From Deltaproteobacteria bacterium (GTDB lineage Bacteria; Desulfobacterota; Binatia; UBA1149; JAJCZL01): a stretch of 64,000 nucleotides of DNA. Each line of letters opens with the position of its first letter. Within the stretch, counting starts at the first letter, position 1. The position numbers and the translations under genes are program-made. The stretch lies in the NCBI GenBank assembly GCA_029262415.1, contig JAJCZL010000022.1:16591-80590 (forward strand), in the 5' to 3' direction. This document shows, piece by piece, positions 1 to 8,112 of this stretch. A model generated the notes under the pieces. That model did no database searches. It saw only the letters and a list, made by a program, of their open reading frames with translations, and was not told the DNA's origin.

Positions 1-378
1 CGTTCGTATACGGGGGCCGGGTCGCGGCATACGGTGTACGGCTCCGACAAGCTTTACACCGACCTGACGGGACCGGTGCCGATCACGGTCCGCAATTGGG
101 TCGACGCGATGATCAACGACGACGTCGGCTGGGTCGATGTCGACTGTCTTGACGGCGGCGACTGCGATCTCGTCGATACCTGTCAGGGAGGGGACAACGC
201 AGGGCTTGCGTGCGTCGATGATACCGACTGCCCGAACGGTGGAACGTGCGAACTCGACCCGAGGCCGAGTCCGCTAGCGCCTCCGTATGAGGCGGGTGGC
301 GTTGTCAACTGTCCCGCGACGACTTGCGAGTGCTTCGACATCCTGACCGCGACCAACGGGGTTAACTGTCCAGACTGA
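1..378 (+). CDS. C-terminal end of a secreted Cys-rich protein, possibly pectinacetylesterase-like (partial)
   Basis: The reading frame is open from the first base, so the gene starts outside the window and only about 125 codons remain. The first half of the fragment (SRHTVYGSDKLYT, then VRNWVDAMINDD) resembles the end of pectinacetylesterase-type hydrolases, where a late catalytic His precedes a DW-like helix. That match is by eye and weak. The second half is rich in paired cysteines, including CQGGDNAGLAC and DCPNGGTC, which points to an exported, disulfide-bonded protein. The frame ends just before a strong bidirectional terminator. Function remains a guess. Confidence 0.5.
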   Translation, partial: RSYTGAGSRHTVYGSDKLYTDLTGPVPITVRNWVDAMINDDVGWVDVDCLDGGDCDLVDTCQGGDNAGLACVDDTDCPNGGTCELDPRPSPLAPPYEAGGVVNCPATTCECFDILTATNGVNCPD

Positions 379-426
379 GTGGGCAACGATAACAGAGTGC
401 GCGGTCGGTTATTCGCACTCATAAAA

Positions 427-466
427 AGAAAGGCCCGGGAGTTTGCGCTTCCGGGCCTTTCTTTTG
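427..466. terminator. Bidirectional intrinsic terminator
   Basis: A 15-bp stem (arms 427-441 and 448-462, one G-T wobble) with a 6-base loop is followed by a short T run on the plus strand and flanked by an A run on the left. It therefore works for both converging genes. Confidence 0.85.
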
Positions 467-485
467 TCCGACCGCGCAGATTCGG

Positions 486-902
486 TCAGGGCAGGCCCAT
501 TCCTTCGGAGGCGGCTTTCAAGCCGCCCATTGAGCCCTTAGCCGCATCGAGCTTTGCCTTCGCATCGCCGGCTGCCGCCGTGTCGATTGCCGCGTTGCTC
601 TTGGCAGCGTCGAGTGCTGCCTGAACTTCGGGGTTCTTCGGCTCGAGGTTCGCAGCTTTCAAGCAAAGTGGCAGTGCTTCCGTAAACGCCTTGGCCTTCA
701 CCTTTGACAGACAGCCTTGGACGTTGGGGTCAACAGCCTTCTCCATCGCGGTGTTCATCAAGTCTCCAGTCGTCTTTGCCGCCGGCTTCGCGGTCTCGGT
801 GGCCTGATGAGCGGTACCGGTGCTCGAGCCGGTGGTGTCCGGCCCGCTGTTACATGCGGCGGTGCTGAATACCAGCAGTGTCAAAGTCAGAATTATCTTC
901 AT
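486..902 (-). CDS. Small outer-membrane-type lipoprotein with one TPR-like repeat
   Basis: The 138-residue product begins MKIILTLTLLVF and has a lipobox ending in TAAC at about residue 17, so it should be lipid-modified and exported. A linker of Thr/Ser/Gly/Ala follows. The stretch GCLSKVKAKAFTEALPLCL and the helix after it look like a single TPR unit (small-large-small helix pattern), and the C-terminus is Ala/Lys rich and probably helical. I chose the ATG at 902 because a GGGAGG ribosome site lies about 9 bases upstream and the signal peptide begins right there; the frame is open further upstream but shows no signal. No specific function can be assigned. Confidence 0.7.
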   Translation of the reverse strand: MKIILTLTLLVFSTAACNSGPDTTGSSTGTAHQATETAKPAAKTTGDLMNTAMEKAVDPNVQGCLSKVKAKAFTEALPLCLKAANLEPKNPEVQAALDAAKSNAAIDTAAAGDAKAKLDAAKGSMGGLKAASEGMGLP

Positions 903-1177
903 TCGAGTGAGCCTCCCGCTTGCTTCTCGTTGCGCGCCCACTAACCCTTCCCTCGATTCCGCACAACTGCAAGGCGCGAGACTCGCAGGGCCGGCCGCCT
1001 GGCGGTTTCGCGGCACAAGGCCGCACAAGTAACGTTTAGACAGCGCCGTTGGTGATCGCGGGCGACCCTTTGAGTGAGTGCAAACCGCAGGAAACCGGAT
1101 TATTTGTGGGGGCGGGGTTTCATGGCTACACTCACCGAGCTGCGTGCGAGTTCTACAACTCGGGCGAGGTGAGAATC

Positions 1178-3454
1178 ATGACGACTTGGAAAGAAGCTCT
1201 TGGCGATCGCATTCCCGAGGACCTCGGGCGTGAAATCGATATTTTCGAAACCCAGATCGAGCTCAAACGGGTCGGCAAGATGGATGAGAAGGTCTTTGCC
1301 GAAACTCGCCTGCGCCGTGGGGTCTACGGACAGCGTTATGACAACGGGGCCAGGCACGACGGCAACGGCCAGAAGACTTTGCCGTTCCCGTCCGCCGAGC
1401 TGACCAAGGGGCCCGAGACGCTTTGGGACGCACCCGGAATGATGCGTATCAAGATCCCTTTTGGCGGTCTCAACCCCGTACAGATTGAGGTCTTGGCCGA
1501 TCTTGCCGAGGAGTACTCAGACGCGATCTGTCACGTCACGACCCGTCAAGACTTTCAGCTTCACTACGTTCATCTTGAAGACACACCCGATCTGATGCGT
1601 CGGCTTGCCGCAGTCGGCATCACCACTCGCGAGGCATGCGGCAACTCGGTGCGCAACATCACGGCTTGTCCTATAGCCGGTGTTTGCCGTGACGAGACGT
1701 TCGATGTCACACCCTACGCCGATGCGACGATGAAGTTCCTGCTCGGTCATCCCGACACCCAAGACTTCGGACGCAAGTTCAAGGTCGCATTTTCCGGCTG
1801 CGGGCAGCACGCGTGTGGACTTGTGAACATGCACGACCTCGGTCTGATCGCGCGTATGCGCCAGATAGACGGCAAGACGGTGCGTGGCTTTGAGGTTTAC
1901 GTCGGTGGTGGGCTCGGAACGGTTCCCTACGACGCCAAGCTTTATGACGAGTTCGTCAGCGAAGATCAGATCTTCCCGCTGACGCAAGCGATCGCGCGTG
2001 TGTTCGCGCGGCTCGGCGAAAAGAAGAACCGCGCGCGTGCGCGGATCAAATTCCTTATTGCCAAGCTCGGCATCGAAGAGTTCAAGAAGCTGGTCGAGGA
2101 GGAGCGCCGGGTGCTCAAGCCCGATGAGCGCTGGTCAGACTACATTCCCGGTGTCGCCGACTACAAAGAGACACCACTAAAGGACGGCGCCGAGCTTGTC
2201 TTAGCTAAGAACCTGCCTGAAGGGTTCGCGGCATGGCGCGAGACCAATGTCTATGCGCAGCGACAGCCCGGCTACGTCGTTGCCACGGTTACGTTACCTC
2301 TCGGCGACATTTCCTCTGAGCAGATGCGGGCTTTGGCCGATCTCGCTCGCAAGTACGTTGGTGAGAGTGTGCGAACCACTGTCGAGCAGAACATAGTCCT
2401 GCGCTGGGTGAGCGAAGCCGAGCTCCCCGAACTCTATGCCGAGCTGGCCGCATGCGGTCTCGGTTCGGCGGGAGCCGAGTCGATCATCGACGTGACGGCA
2501 TGCCCCGGCACCGATACCTGCAAGCTGGGTATTGCCTCATCGCGTGGGCTTGCGGGCGAATTGCGTACGCGGCTGGCTGCCAAGTCGCATGAACTCGATC
2601 AGGCCGTCAAAGCCCTGCGCATCAAGGTGAGCGGTTGCTTCAACTCGTGCGGCCAGCACCACCTAGCCGACCTCGGCTTTTACGGGGTGAGCCGTAAGAT
2701 AGGCGGTACCACAGTCGCGCATTTTCAGGTCGTGCTTGGTGGCAAATGGGCCGACAACGGCGGGTCCTACGGTTTGGCGATCGGTGCGGTGCCGTCGAAA
2801 CGTATTCCCGATCTTGTCAGTCGGATAACCGGCAACTACTTACGCGACCGCACCGGGCAGGAGAGTTTTCAAGACTACACGGCGCGCATCGGCAAGAAGG
2901 CGCTCAAGGAGATGTTTGCCGACCTCACCCCGGTGCCGTCGATGGACGCGGATCCCTCGTACTATTCTGATTGGGGCGATCCGCGTGTCTTCACCATCGG
3001 CGATATGGGCATCGGGGAGTGTGCCGGCGAGGTGGTCTCGCTCGTCGACTTCGATATGGCCGGCGCCGAGCGCGAGGCGTTTGAAGCGCAGATCCTCTTA
3101 GAGGAACACGACTACGAACAAGCCGACGATATGGCCTACAGTGCTATGCTTGAGGCGGCTAAGGCGCTTGTGAAGCTTCAGGCCCGAGATATCGGCGATG
3201 ATCCGGACATGATCGTCGCGGAGTTCAAGAAACTTTACTACGACACCGAAGTGTTCTTCGACAGATTTGCCGGCGGTAAGTTCGCGCAGTTCCTGTTCGT
3301 GCGTCACGACGACAACAACAGAGCCTATAGCGCGGAGATAGCGAAGCATTTGATAGAAGAGGCGAATCTCTTCATCGAGGCCGCCCACGCCTGCCACGGC
3401 AAGATTGCAGAGCAAGGTGCGGCCGCGCCTGCTCTACAAGTGTCTCCCTCTTAG
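1178..3454 (+). CDS. Ferredoxin-type sulfite/nitrite reductase with C-terminal helical extension
   Basis: This 758-residue protein belongs to the siroheme/4Fe-4S nitrite and sulfite reductase family, which makes the six-electron reduction of sulfite to sulfide or nitrite to ammonia in the cytoplasm. The C-terminal half carries the standard cluster ligands: Cys442-x5-Cys448 in DVTACPGTDTC and Cys487-x3-Cys491 in KVSGCFNSCGQHH. The N-terminal half has a matching but imperfect set, Cys164-x5-Cys170 and Cys208-x4-Cys213. Residues from about 600 to 745 form an extra, mostly helical domain reminiscent of HEPN-type bundles, beyond the usual family length of 500-600. The ATG at 1178 follows a GAGGTGAG ribosome site. 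Sulfite versus nitrite preference cannot be read from the sequence; the linked downstream gene and a cysC elsewhere in the window make sulfite plausible. Confidence 0.88.
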   Translation: MTTWKEALGDRIPEDLGREIDIFETQIELKRVGKMDEKVFAETRLRRGVYGQRYDNGARHDGNGQKTLPFPSAELTKGPETLWDAPGMMRIKIPFGGLNPVQIEVLADLAEEYSDAICHVTTRQDFQLHYVHLEDTPDLMRRLAAVGITTREACGNSVRNITACPIAGVCRDETFDVTPYADATMKFLLGHPDTQDFGRKFKVAFSGCGQHACGLVNMHDLGLIARMRQIDGKTVRGFEVYVGGGLGTVPYDAKLYDEFVSEDQIFPLTQAIARVFARLGEKKNRARARIKFLIAKLGIEEFKKLVEEERRVLKPDERWSDYIPGVADYKETPLKDGAELVLAKNLPEGFAAWRETNVYAQRQPGYVVATVTLPLGDISSEQMRALADLARKYVGESVRTTVEQNIVLRWVSEAELPELYAELAACGLGSAGAESIIDVTACPGTDTCKLGIASSRGLAGELRTRLAAKSHELDQAVKALRIKVSGCFNSCGQHHLADLGFYGVSRKIGGTTVAHFQVVLGGKWADNGGSYGLAIGAVPSKRIPDLVSRITGNYLRDRTGQESFQDYTARIGKKALKEMFADLTPVPSMDADPSYYSDWGDPRVFTIGDMGIGECAGEVVSLVDFDMAGAEREAFEAQILLEEHDYEQADDMAYSAMLEAAKALVKLQARDIGDDPDMIVAEFKKLYYDTEVFFDRFAGGKFAQFLFVRHDDNNRAYSAEIAKHLIEEANLFIEAAHACHGKIAEQGAAAPALQVSPS

Positions 3455-3462
3455 GTATCGAC

Positions 3463-4047
3463 GTGGCAGGTGAACTTAGTTTGTACCGCGTCGGGGTGAA
3501 GTTCTATCTGGACAAGGTCGCGGGCCACGAGCCCGCCGTGCTGATCCCGGTGTTTCATAAATGGATCCAGAACGAGTCACTGCCCGGCCTGTTGATCGAC
3601 GTAGCCGACTACCGCCACGTACCCGACGGCCCTGTGCTTATGTTGATCGCCCACGAGGGCAATTACGCACTCGACCTCGGCGACGGGTGCCCGGGAGTGG
3701 TCTATTACCGCAAGCGTCCCGACCCCCGAGATCCGGCAGAACTGTTGCGTGAGGCTGCGCGAAACGCCCTTACGGCGGCGTCCTTGCTCGCCGAGGAGAC
3801 CGGTATTACGGGGTACGCCACCCTCGCCGGGCCTTTCAAGGTCTTTGCGCAAGACCGGCTTGTAGCACCGAATACAGACGCTACTGCGCAAGCTTTGCGT
3901 TCTGCGCTGGAGGGTCTGATCGCACCGCTTTGTGCTGGGGCGGAGACCACTCAGCAACGGATCGCCGACCCACGCGCTCCGTTTAGTGTTGAGATCTCCG
4001 GCCTTGGCGAGAGCAAAGCTGAGGATTTGCTGGCTCGCTTGCAGTAA
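3463..4047 (+). CDS. Conserved hypothetical protein linked to the sulfite/nitrite reductase
   Basis: The 194-residue soluble protein starts at GTG 8 bases after the reductase stop and is almost certainly in the same operon. It has no signal peptide or membrane segment. Recognisable stretches are LYRVGVKFYLD at the N-terminus, IPVFHKWIQ around residue 30, LLIDVADYRHVPDGP near 45 and LIAHEGNYALDLGDG near 62. I recall similar unnamed proteins with the VFHRWIQ, LLIDVADY and HEGNY signatures, but no biochemical function. The position behind a siroheme reductase suggests a role in sulfur or nitrogen assimilation; that is inference. Confidence 0.7.
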   Translation: MAGELSLYRVGVKFYLDKVAGHEPAVLIPVFHKWIQNESLPGLLIDVADYRHVPDGPVLMLIAHEGNYALDLGDGCPGVVYYRKRPDPRDPAELLREAARNALTAASLLAEETGITGYATLAGPFKVFAQDRLVAPNTDATAQALRSALEGLIAPLCAGAETTQQRIADPRAPFSVEISGLGESKAEDLLARLQ

Positions 4048-4206
4048 TCTGAGCGGCAGAGCGTAGGTTCTGCAGCCTGCGATCTGCACACGGCGCTCAC
4101 TTTTGTGTCGATCGCCTCTTTTTTCGCAAAACGCGACCATCCCATCCGATATACTTCTAGCATTAGCGGCTTTCTGCGGAGGCTGCGCTAACAGGAGTAA
4201 GCTTAA

Positions 4207-4680
4207 ATGGGTATGCAAATCGCAAAGCGATTGGGAAACAAGAAGGATCAGCGTGGCTTCACGCTCGTCGAACTCGCGATCGTTATCGTTATAATCGGCG
4301 TTTTGGCGTCGTTTGGTGTCCCACGTTTTCGGAGCGCCGTCGAGCGTTCCAAAGCGGGTGAGGCTTTCGCCTACCTTGCTTCGATTCGTGCGGCGCAAGA
4401 ACGTTATCACGCTCGCACCGGTGCGTACGCTGTGGCAGTGGCAAGCCTCGACGTATCGATGGACGCGCCGAAGTACTTTACCATTACCGAGCCGACTGCA
4501 GGCTTGTCGCTTGACATTCAGCAAGACTGGCAGATGCAGCTGACGCGCTCGGGTTCAAACGCGGGCTTTGGCGCCTACACGGTTGTGTGGTCGGAAACGG
4601 GATTCGTCGACGGCGTTTCGACCAGCACGATCTGTGGGGTGCCGGCAATCCTTCCCGTCGAGGCCTGCACCGGAACCTGA
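4207..4680 (+). CDS. Type II/IV prepilin-like protein (major pseudopilin candidate)
   Basis: The 157-residue protein has a class III signal peptide: a short basic leader (RLGNKKDQRG) cut before FTLVELAIVIVIIG, with Glu at +5 and a hydrophobic helix for membrane insertion and filament packing. A prepilin peptidase would cleave and N-methylate it. The rest, with SIRAAQERYHARTGAY and a C-terminal Cys pair, looks like a globular pilin head with a disulfide loop. The ATG is preceded by AGGAG at good spacing. It is the first gene of a nine-gene assembly cluster and the best-conserved prepilin, so it is probably the main subunit of the fibre. GspG and PilA identities cannot be separated by eye. Confidence 0.85.
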   Translation: MGMQIAKRLGNKKDQRGFTLVELAIVIVIIGVLASFGVPRFRSAVERSKAGEAFAYLASIRAAQERYHARTGAYAVAVASLDVSMDAPKYFTITEPTAGLSLDIQQDWQMQLTRSGSNAGFGAYTVVWSETGFVDGVSTSTICGVPAILPVEACTGT

Positions 4681-4708
4681 TCAGGTTAGGCTGAGTTATC
4701 GGTCGGCC

Positions 4709-5155
4709 ATGACGATTGCAGCCGATACGATGAAGCGGCGACAGCGAGGCCCCGAGCGCGTCCTGTCGCCGACAGCGGAGTCCGACGCGGGGGCGGTTGT
4801 TCTGAGCGGGGCAGCGTCGATGGAAAGCCAACCCCCGTTCACGTTGGCCGCTCTGTGCCGAAAGGCGCAGAGCGGTTTTACATTCTTGGAAGTCCAAGTC
4901 GCGATGCTGCTGTTGCTAATCGGGATAATGGGCATCGTTCTTCACGGAGCCGCCCAGCGTCGGCATCTCGCATGGATTTCCGAGTACGGAAAGGCGCGTG
5001 GCATTGTGAACCTGGTCGCTTCACGAGCGGTTCTCACCTACACCGAAGACGACAACTCGGCACGGCTACCCGAGTGCACGATCACGCTGCTGGCAACTGC
5101 AAGCGTCGGGGCAGTCGCTAGCGCCGAGGTGCGTGTCGCGAGGACAGGGCCGTGA
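4709..5155 (+). CDS. Minor prepilin-like protein (GspI/PilV type)
   Basis: A prepilin cleavage site lies in KAQSG|FTFLEVQVAM with Glu at +5, followed by a long hydrophobic helix. The head domain is small. Two starts are possible. ATG 4709 lies 28 bases after the previous stop but gives a 56-residue leader. ATG 4820 gives a normal leader of about 19 residues and a 111-residue product but leaves a 140-base gap. I list the longer frame, yet the shorter one fits prepilin biology better. It probably sits at the tip of the pseudopilus with the next two products. Confidence 0.7.
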   Translation: MTIAADTMKRRQRGPERVLSPTAESDAGAVVLSGAASMESQPPFTLAALCRKAQSGFTFLEVQVAMLLLLIGIMGIVLHGAAQRRHLAWISEYGKARGIVNLVASRAVLTYTEDDNSARLPECTITLLATASVGAVASAEVRVARTGP

Positions 5156-5655
5156 CGGGGTTAGCAGCGAGCCCGCCCGCGGCTTACGCTCGAACGAGTG
5201 AGAGTGGGGTGACCCTCATCGAGACGGTTATCGCTTCGACGATGATCACATTCGTCGCGACCATCCTTGCGGCCTCTGCCGGTGGGTTCGCGCGTAACGT
5301 AAGCGAGCTGCGCGAGGCAACCGACGTTCTTGTTGAGGTACAGACCGCACGCAATAGACTCATGTCCGATGTCGCCGATGCAGCGACCTTTATCTGTAGC
5401 GCTGCCGACGTGTTTCGTATTCTCACTGACGGGGTTTCTCCTCCGATCTCTACAATCGAGTATCGACAGACCGCGGGAGATCTCCATCGCATTAACACCA
5501 CCACTGGGCTCGAACTCACCGTCGCGAAGGATCTCGCGGCGATTGCTTGTACCGATGCGGGTGGCGGAGAACTCGATGTCACGATGACATTCGGAGTCCT
5601 TGATACGCAAACGCGCCTGCGTTTACGCGTGACGGATGCAGGAGTGGGGCCGTGA
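5152..5655 (+). CDS. Minor prepilin-like protein (GspJ/PilW type)
   Basis: This 167-residue product starts at a GTG that overlaps the previous stop codon (GTGA), a sign of translational coupling. It has the class III signal SESG|VTLIETVIASTMITF with Glu at +5 and a hydrophobic helix. The head contains predicted beta strands and two cysteines (FICSAAD, AIACTDAGG). Size and order after the GspI-like gene fit a GspJ-type minor pseudopilin. The leader of about 19 residues is normal. Confidence 0.75.
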   Translation: MTGLAASPPAAYARTSESGVTLIETVIASTMITFVATILAASAGGFARNVSELREATDVLVEVQTARNRLMSDVADAATFICSAADVFRILTDGVSPPISTIEYRQTAGDLHRINTTTGLELTVAKDLAAIACTDAGGGELDVTMTFGVLDTQTRLRLRVTDAGVGP

Positions 5656-6050
5656 TGATGCGTTCGGGTCAACGCGGGTTCGTCCTGATCGGTGTTCAGG
5701 TCTTTGTGATGATTGTGTTTATCGCACTCGCGCCCAGTTATTCGAGGCTGCACGAGGCTCTAAGCGCCGAGCGGAAAACGATCAACGTGATTGGGGGCAC
5801 CGCAGTCCAGATAGAGGACGTGTTGGGAACGGCCGTTGCACGGCTACAGACCGGAGTGCCGGCGACCGACATCCTCAACTGTAAGCTGATAGTGGAAAAG
5901 AAAAGCTCCTTGAAGACGGAGACCTACGTTGTTAGCTACGAAAAACTACTCGTCGATGAGTGGCGCGTGACGGTGACGAAAGACAATAATAGTACTGACC
6001 CCGACTGTGCGGTCGTGTTCGGCGGCCAGTGTCCGGCGGTGGGACCATGA
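5652..6050 (+). CDS. Minor prepilin-like protein lacking Glu at +5 (GspK/PilX-like)
   Basis: The 132-residue product overlaps its neighbour by a GTGA junction. The leader MMMRSGQRG ends at Gly and the mature N-terminus is FVLIGVQVFVM, so position +5 is Gly and not the usual Glu. GspK-type tip pseudopilins also lack this Glu, which supports a tip position, but GspK is normally over 300 residues while this one is only 132. The C-terminus contains a Cys pair (DPDCAVVFGGQC) that could form a small loop. Either a reduced GspK or a PilX-like subunit is possible. Confidence 0.65.
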   Translation: MMMRSGQRGFVLIGVQVFVMIVFIALAPSYSRLHEALSAERKTINVIGGTAVQIEDVLGTAVARLQTGVPATDILNCKLIVEKKSSLKTETYVVSYEKLLVDEWRVTVTKDNNSTDPDCAVVFGGQCPAVGP

Positions 6051-7531
6051 ACGCGGCGCTTCTTCCACGGCTCTTGAAGCTCCACGTCAAATCGTCGATC
6101 GGGTTTTTCCGTAGCGATGATGCCGTAAGCATCGTCGAAGCGGCGCGGACGCCGCTGGGGCTCGGGAGTATCCGATCACAGCGGATCCCGCTGGATGATA
6201 CTTCGGCGTCAAGTACGGAGGCCGTACGGGAGATCCTCGCGGACCTTATGCAGCGCGAGAGTACTAAGACCGTAACCGTCGGGATTCGATCAAGTGCCGT
6301 TGACTTTGTCGCTGACCTCGCCCGAGAAGAAGAGCAGTGGGACGGCGAAACCAAACCGTCGAAGCAGGCCGCGTCGAAGAAGGCTTTGGAAGCGTCGGTT
6401 CTGATCGACAGCCTCGCGATCACTGCAGCAAGGACGAAGTATGTTCTCACCGGTCGTGTACGGGCCCAAGAAATCCGTGCGACCCTGCCGGAGGATGGAG
6501 ACGAAGAAGAGGAATTTGTCCACCCGCGCTACGAGCCTGGGCCATGGGCGGCCTGGCGGGCATCCAATCATTTTGCTCCGTTGCGACCGCGTTCCGGCGT
6601 TCACTTGCGCTATATCCTCGGTGCGACGACCGGGTTGGCGATTCTTGGCGACAAGAACTGGCCGCTGGCCTGGCAGCTGCTTTCTTGGAAGCGGGACGCG
6701 AAGGGATCCGCGCTCATCCAGGCTTACCACATGCTTGCCCTCTATGGCCGGCGCCGTCTATCGTTGGCGGAAATCCCACACGTAAGCGTGCAAGGTGACC
6801 ACGATTTGAGTGAGGGGTGGGGGATCGTTGAGACTGCACTCGGCCGTGAGGTCGAAGTGGTTAAGGGGCCCTGCTACGACGCCGAGTTCGTCGCGCTCGG
6901 ACTCGCGCTCGGCGGCCTGGAGCAAGAAGAGCGCACTCTGGACCTGGGCCGCGCTCTGCGGCCACCGCGCTCGATTCTTTCCATGCTCCCACGGGGGGAA
7001 CTGGGGTTCCTCTGTTTCCTGTTTGCTTCGATGTTCGTGGCGCTATGGGGACACAGCCTTTCGCTTCGAGCCGACCTACGAGAGGCGATGGCCGAGAACG
7101 CTGCCTCGTCTTGGGCGACGGCCATCTCTGCGAGCCAGCTCAAGAACGAACGGGTTCGTCTGCTCAGCGAGGTACAGCCTCTCAGTCGATTCCTTACGCG
7201 CAATATTGCATTTGCGCCGGTGGTAGCGGCGATCGCACAGAACATCCCTGAAAAAGCCTGGCTCGAGTCACTGCACGGTGTCGACTTGGTGTGGCAGCGC
7301 GCATCCAACGCGGGGCTCGGAAACTCCTATGTGTTGCTGCGCTACGGTGCGCCGTTGGTGCGACGCGGGACAGTGCCCGTCGAGATGGATCAGTTGGTCA
7401 AAGGCTTACGTGCCTCGAGCTACATCAAGGAAAGCCTACCCGAAGTGAAGCTCTCCGACATCAACTGGAAGCGTGAAGGAGAAGCGGGCGTCACCGTGTT
7501 TACAGTGACCGCCACGCCGAAAACCAAATAG
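6047..7531 (+). CDS. GspL/PilM-PilN-like inner membrane assembly protein
   Basis: The ATG at 6047 overlaps the preceding stop (ATGA). The 494-residue product has an N-terminal cytoplasmic part of about 315 residues, then one membrane helix (about 320-341, FLCFLFASMFVALWG), then a periplasmic part of about 150 residues that starts as a coiled coil and ends in a small alpha/beta domain. This matches GspL of type II secretion, or a PilM plus PilN fusion, which recruits the GspE ATPase to the membrane and contacts the GspM-like protein encoded next. The cytoplasmic part is diverged and I cannot point to a clean actin-like ATP site. Confidence 0.65.
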   Translation: MNAALLPRLLKLHVKSSIGFFRSDDAVSIVEAARTPLGLGSIRSQRIPLDDTSASSTEAVREILADLMQRESTKTVTVGIRSSAVDFVADLAREEEQWDGETKPSKQAASKKALEASVLIDSLAITAARTKYVLTGRVRAQEIRATLPEDGDEEEEFVHPRYEPGPWAAWRASNHFAPLRPRSGVHLRYILGATTGLAILGDKNWPLAWQLLSWKRDAKGSALIQAYHMLALYGRRRLSLAEIPHVSVQGDHDLSEGWGIVETALGREVEVVKGPCYDAEFVALGLALGGLEQEERTLDLGRALRPPRSILSMLPRGELGFLCFLFASMFVALWGHSLSLRADLREAMAENAASSWATAISASQLKNERVRLLSEVQPLSRFLTRNIAFAPVVAAIAQNIPEKAWLESLHGVDLVWQRASNAGLGNSYVLLRYGAPLVRRGTVPVEMDQLVKGLRASSYIKESLPEVKLSDINWKREGEAGVTVFTVTATPKTK

Positions 7532-7533
7532 TC

Positions 7534-8112
7534 ATGTTCGAGGTCGCAGCTCAACGACAGATCGATCAGCTCAAGGAACGCTATGCTTGGGTTTTCGATG
7601 CCCTGCAAGACCGCAGCCGACTGCGGCTCATCGCGATCGGTGCCGCGGTGTTTCTTGGTATGGCGGTGGTCTACAACCCCATGAACGAGGCAATCTCACG
7701 ACTGCGCAAACGGGTAGCATACGAGCAGCAAAGGCTTGAATTGGTACGCGACGTCGAGGGGTTGCGTTCCAGCCGCGAGGCTCTCCTCAAGACCGTCCCG
7801 GATTCTGCCCACGCGAACTTCTGGACCGAGTACGTGCTCGGTGGTCTCGGCGACGTCGGTGTTCAACTGAGGCACTTTGAGACCAATTTCAACGCCCAAC
7901 AATCGATTGGCAGCTATCGCGCGCTCGAACTCAATATCGAGGTTAGTGGTGAGTATCGCCAGGTCTACGAGCTCATTTCTTGGATCGAGTCGAGCCCCTG
8001 GTACATGCGGATCATGGATGTACGATTTCGTAGAGAACGTAGCACTCTCTTTGCTACTCTGAAGGTAGGCGTACTCGCATCCGAGGGCGCCACGGTGAGT
8101 GATGAATCTTAG
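7534..8112 (+). CDS. GspM/PilO-like inner membrane protein
   Basis: The 192-residue protein has a short cytoplasmic N-terminus, one membrane helix (about 32-47, LRLIAIGAAVFLGMAVVY), a coiled-coil region (ISRLRKRVAYEQQRLELV) and a C-terminal ferredoxin-like alpha/beta domain with YRALELNIEVSGEYRQVYEL and a WIESSPWYMRI motif. That layout is typical of PilO and GspM, which dimerise with PilN or GspL in the periplasm. It starts 2 bases after the previous gene. The assignment rests on architecture and position more than on sequence identity. Confidence 0.65.
   Translation: MFEVAAQRQIDQLKERYAWVFDALQDRSRLRLIAIGAAVFLGMAVVYNPMNEAISRLRKRVAYEQQRLELVRDVEGLRSSREALLKTVPDSAHANFWTEYVLGGLGDVGVQLRHFETNFNAQQSIGSYRALELNIEVSGEYRQVYELISWIESSPWYMRIMDVRFRRERSTLFATLKVGVLASEGATVSDES

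Noticed and set aside
1029..1177. Possible riboswitch before the sulfite/nitrite reductase
   Set aside because: I looked for SAM- and SAH-type conserved cores in this leader and could not recognise one. Only the ribosome site is clear.
3577..4524. 315-codon open frame on the minus strand
   Set aside because: It runs opposite the conserved gene at 3463 and the prepilin at 4207, crossing their intergenic region. No coding features are visible.
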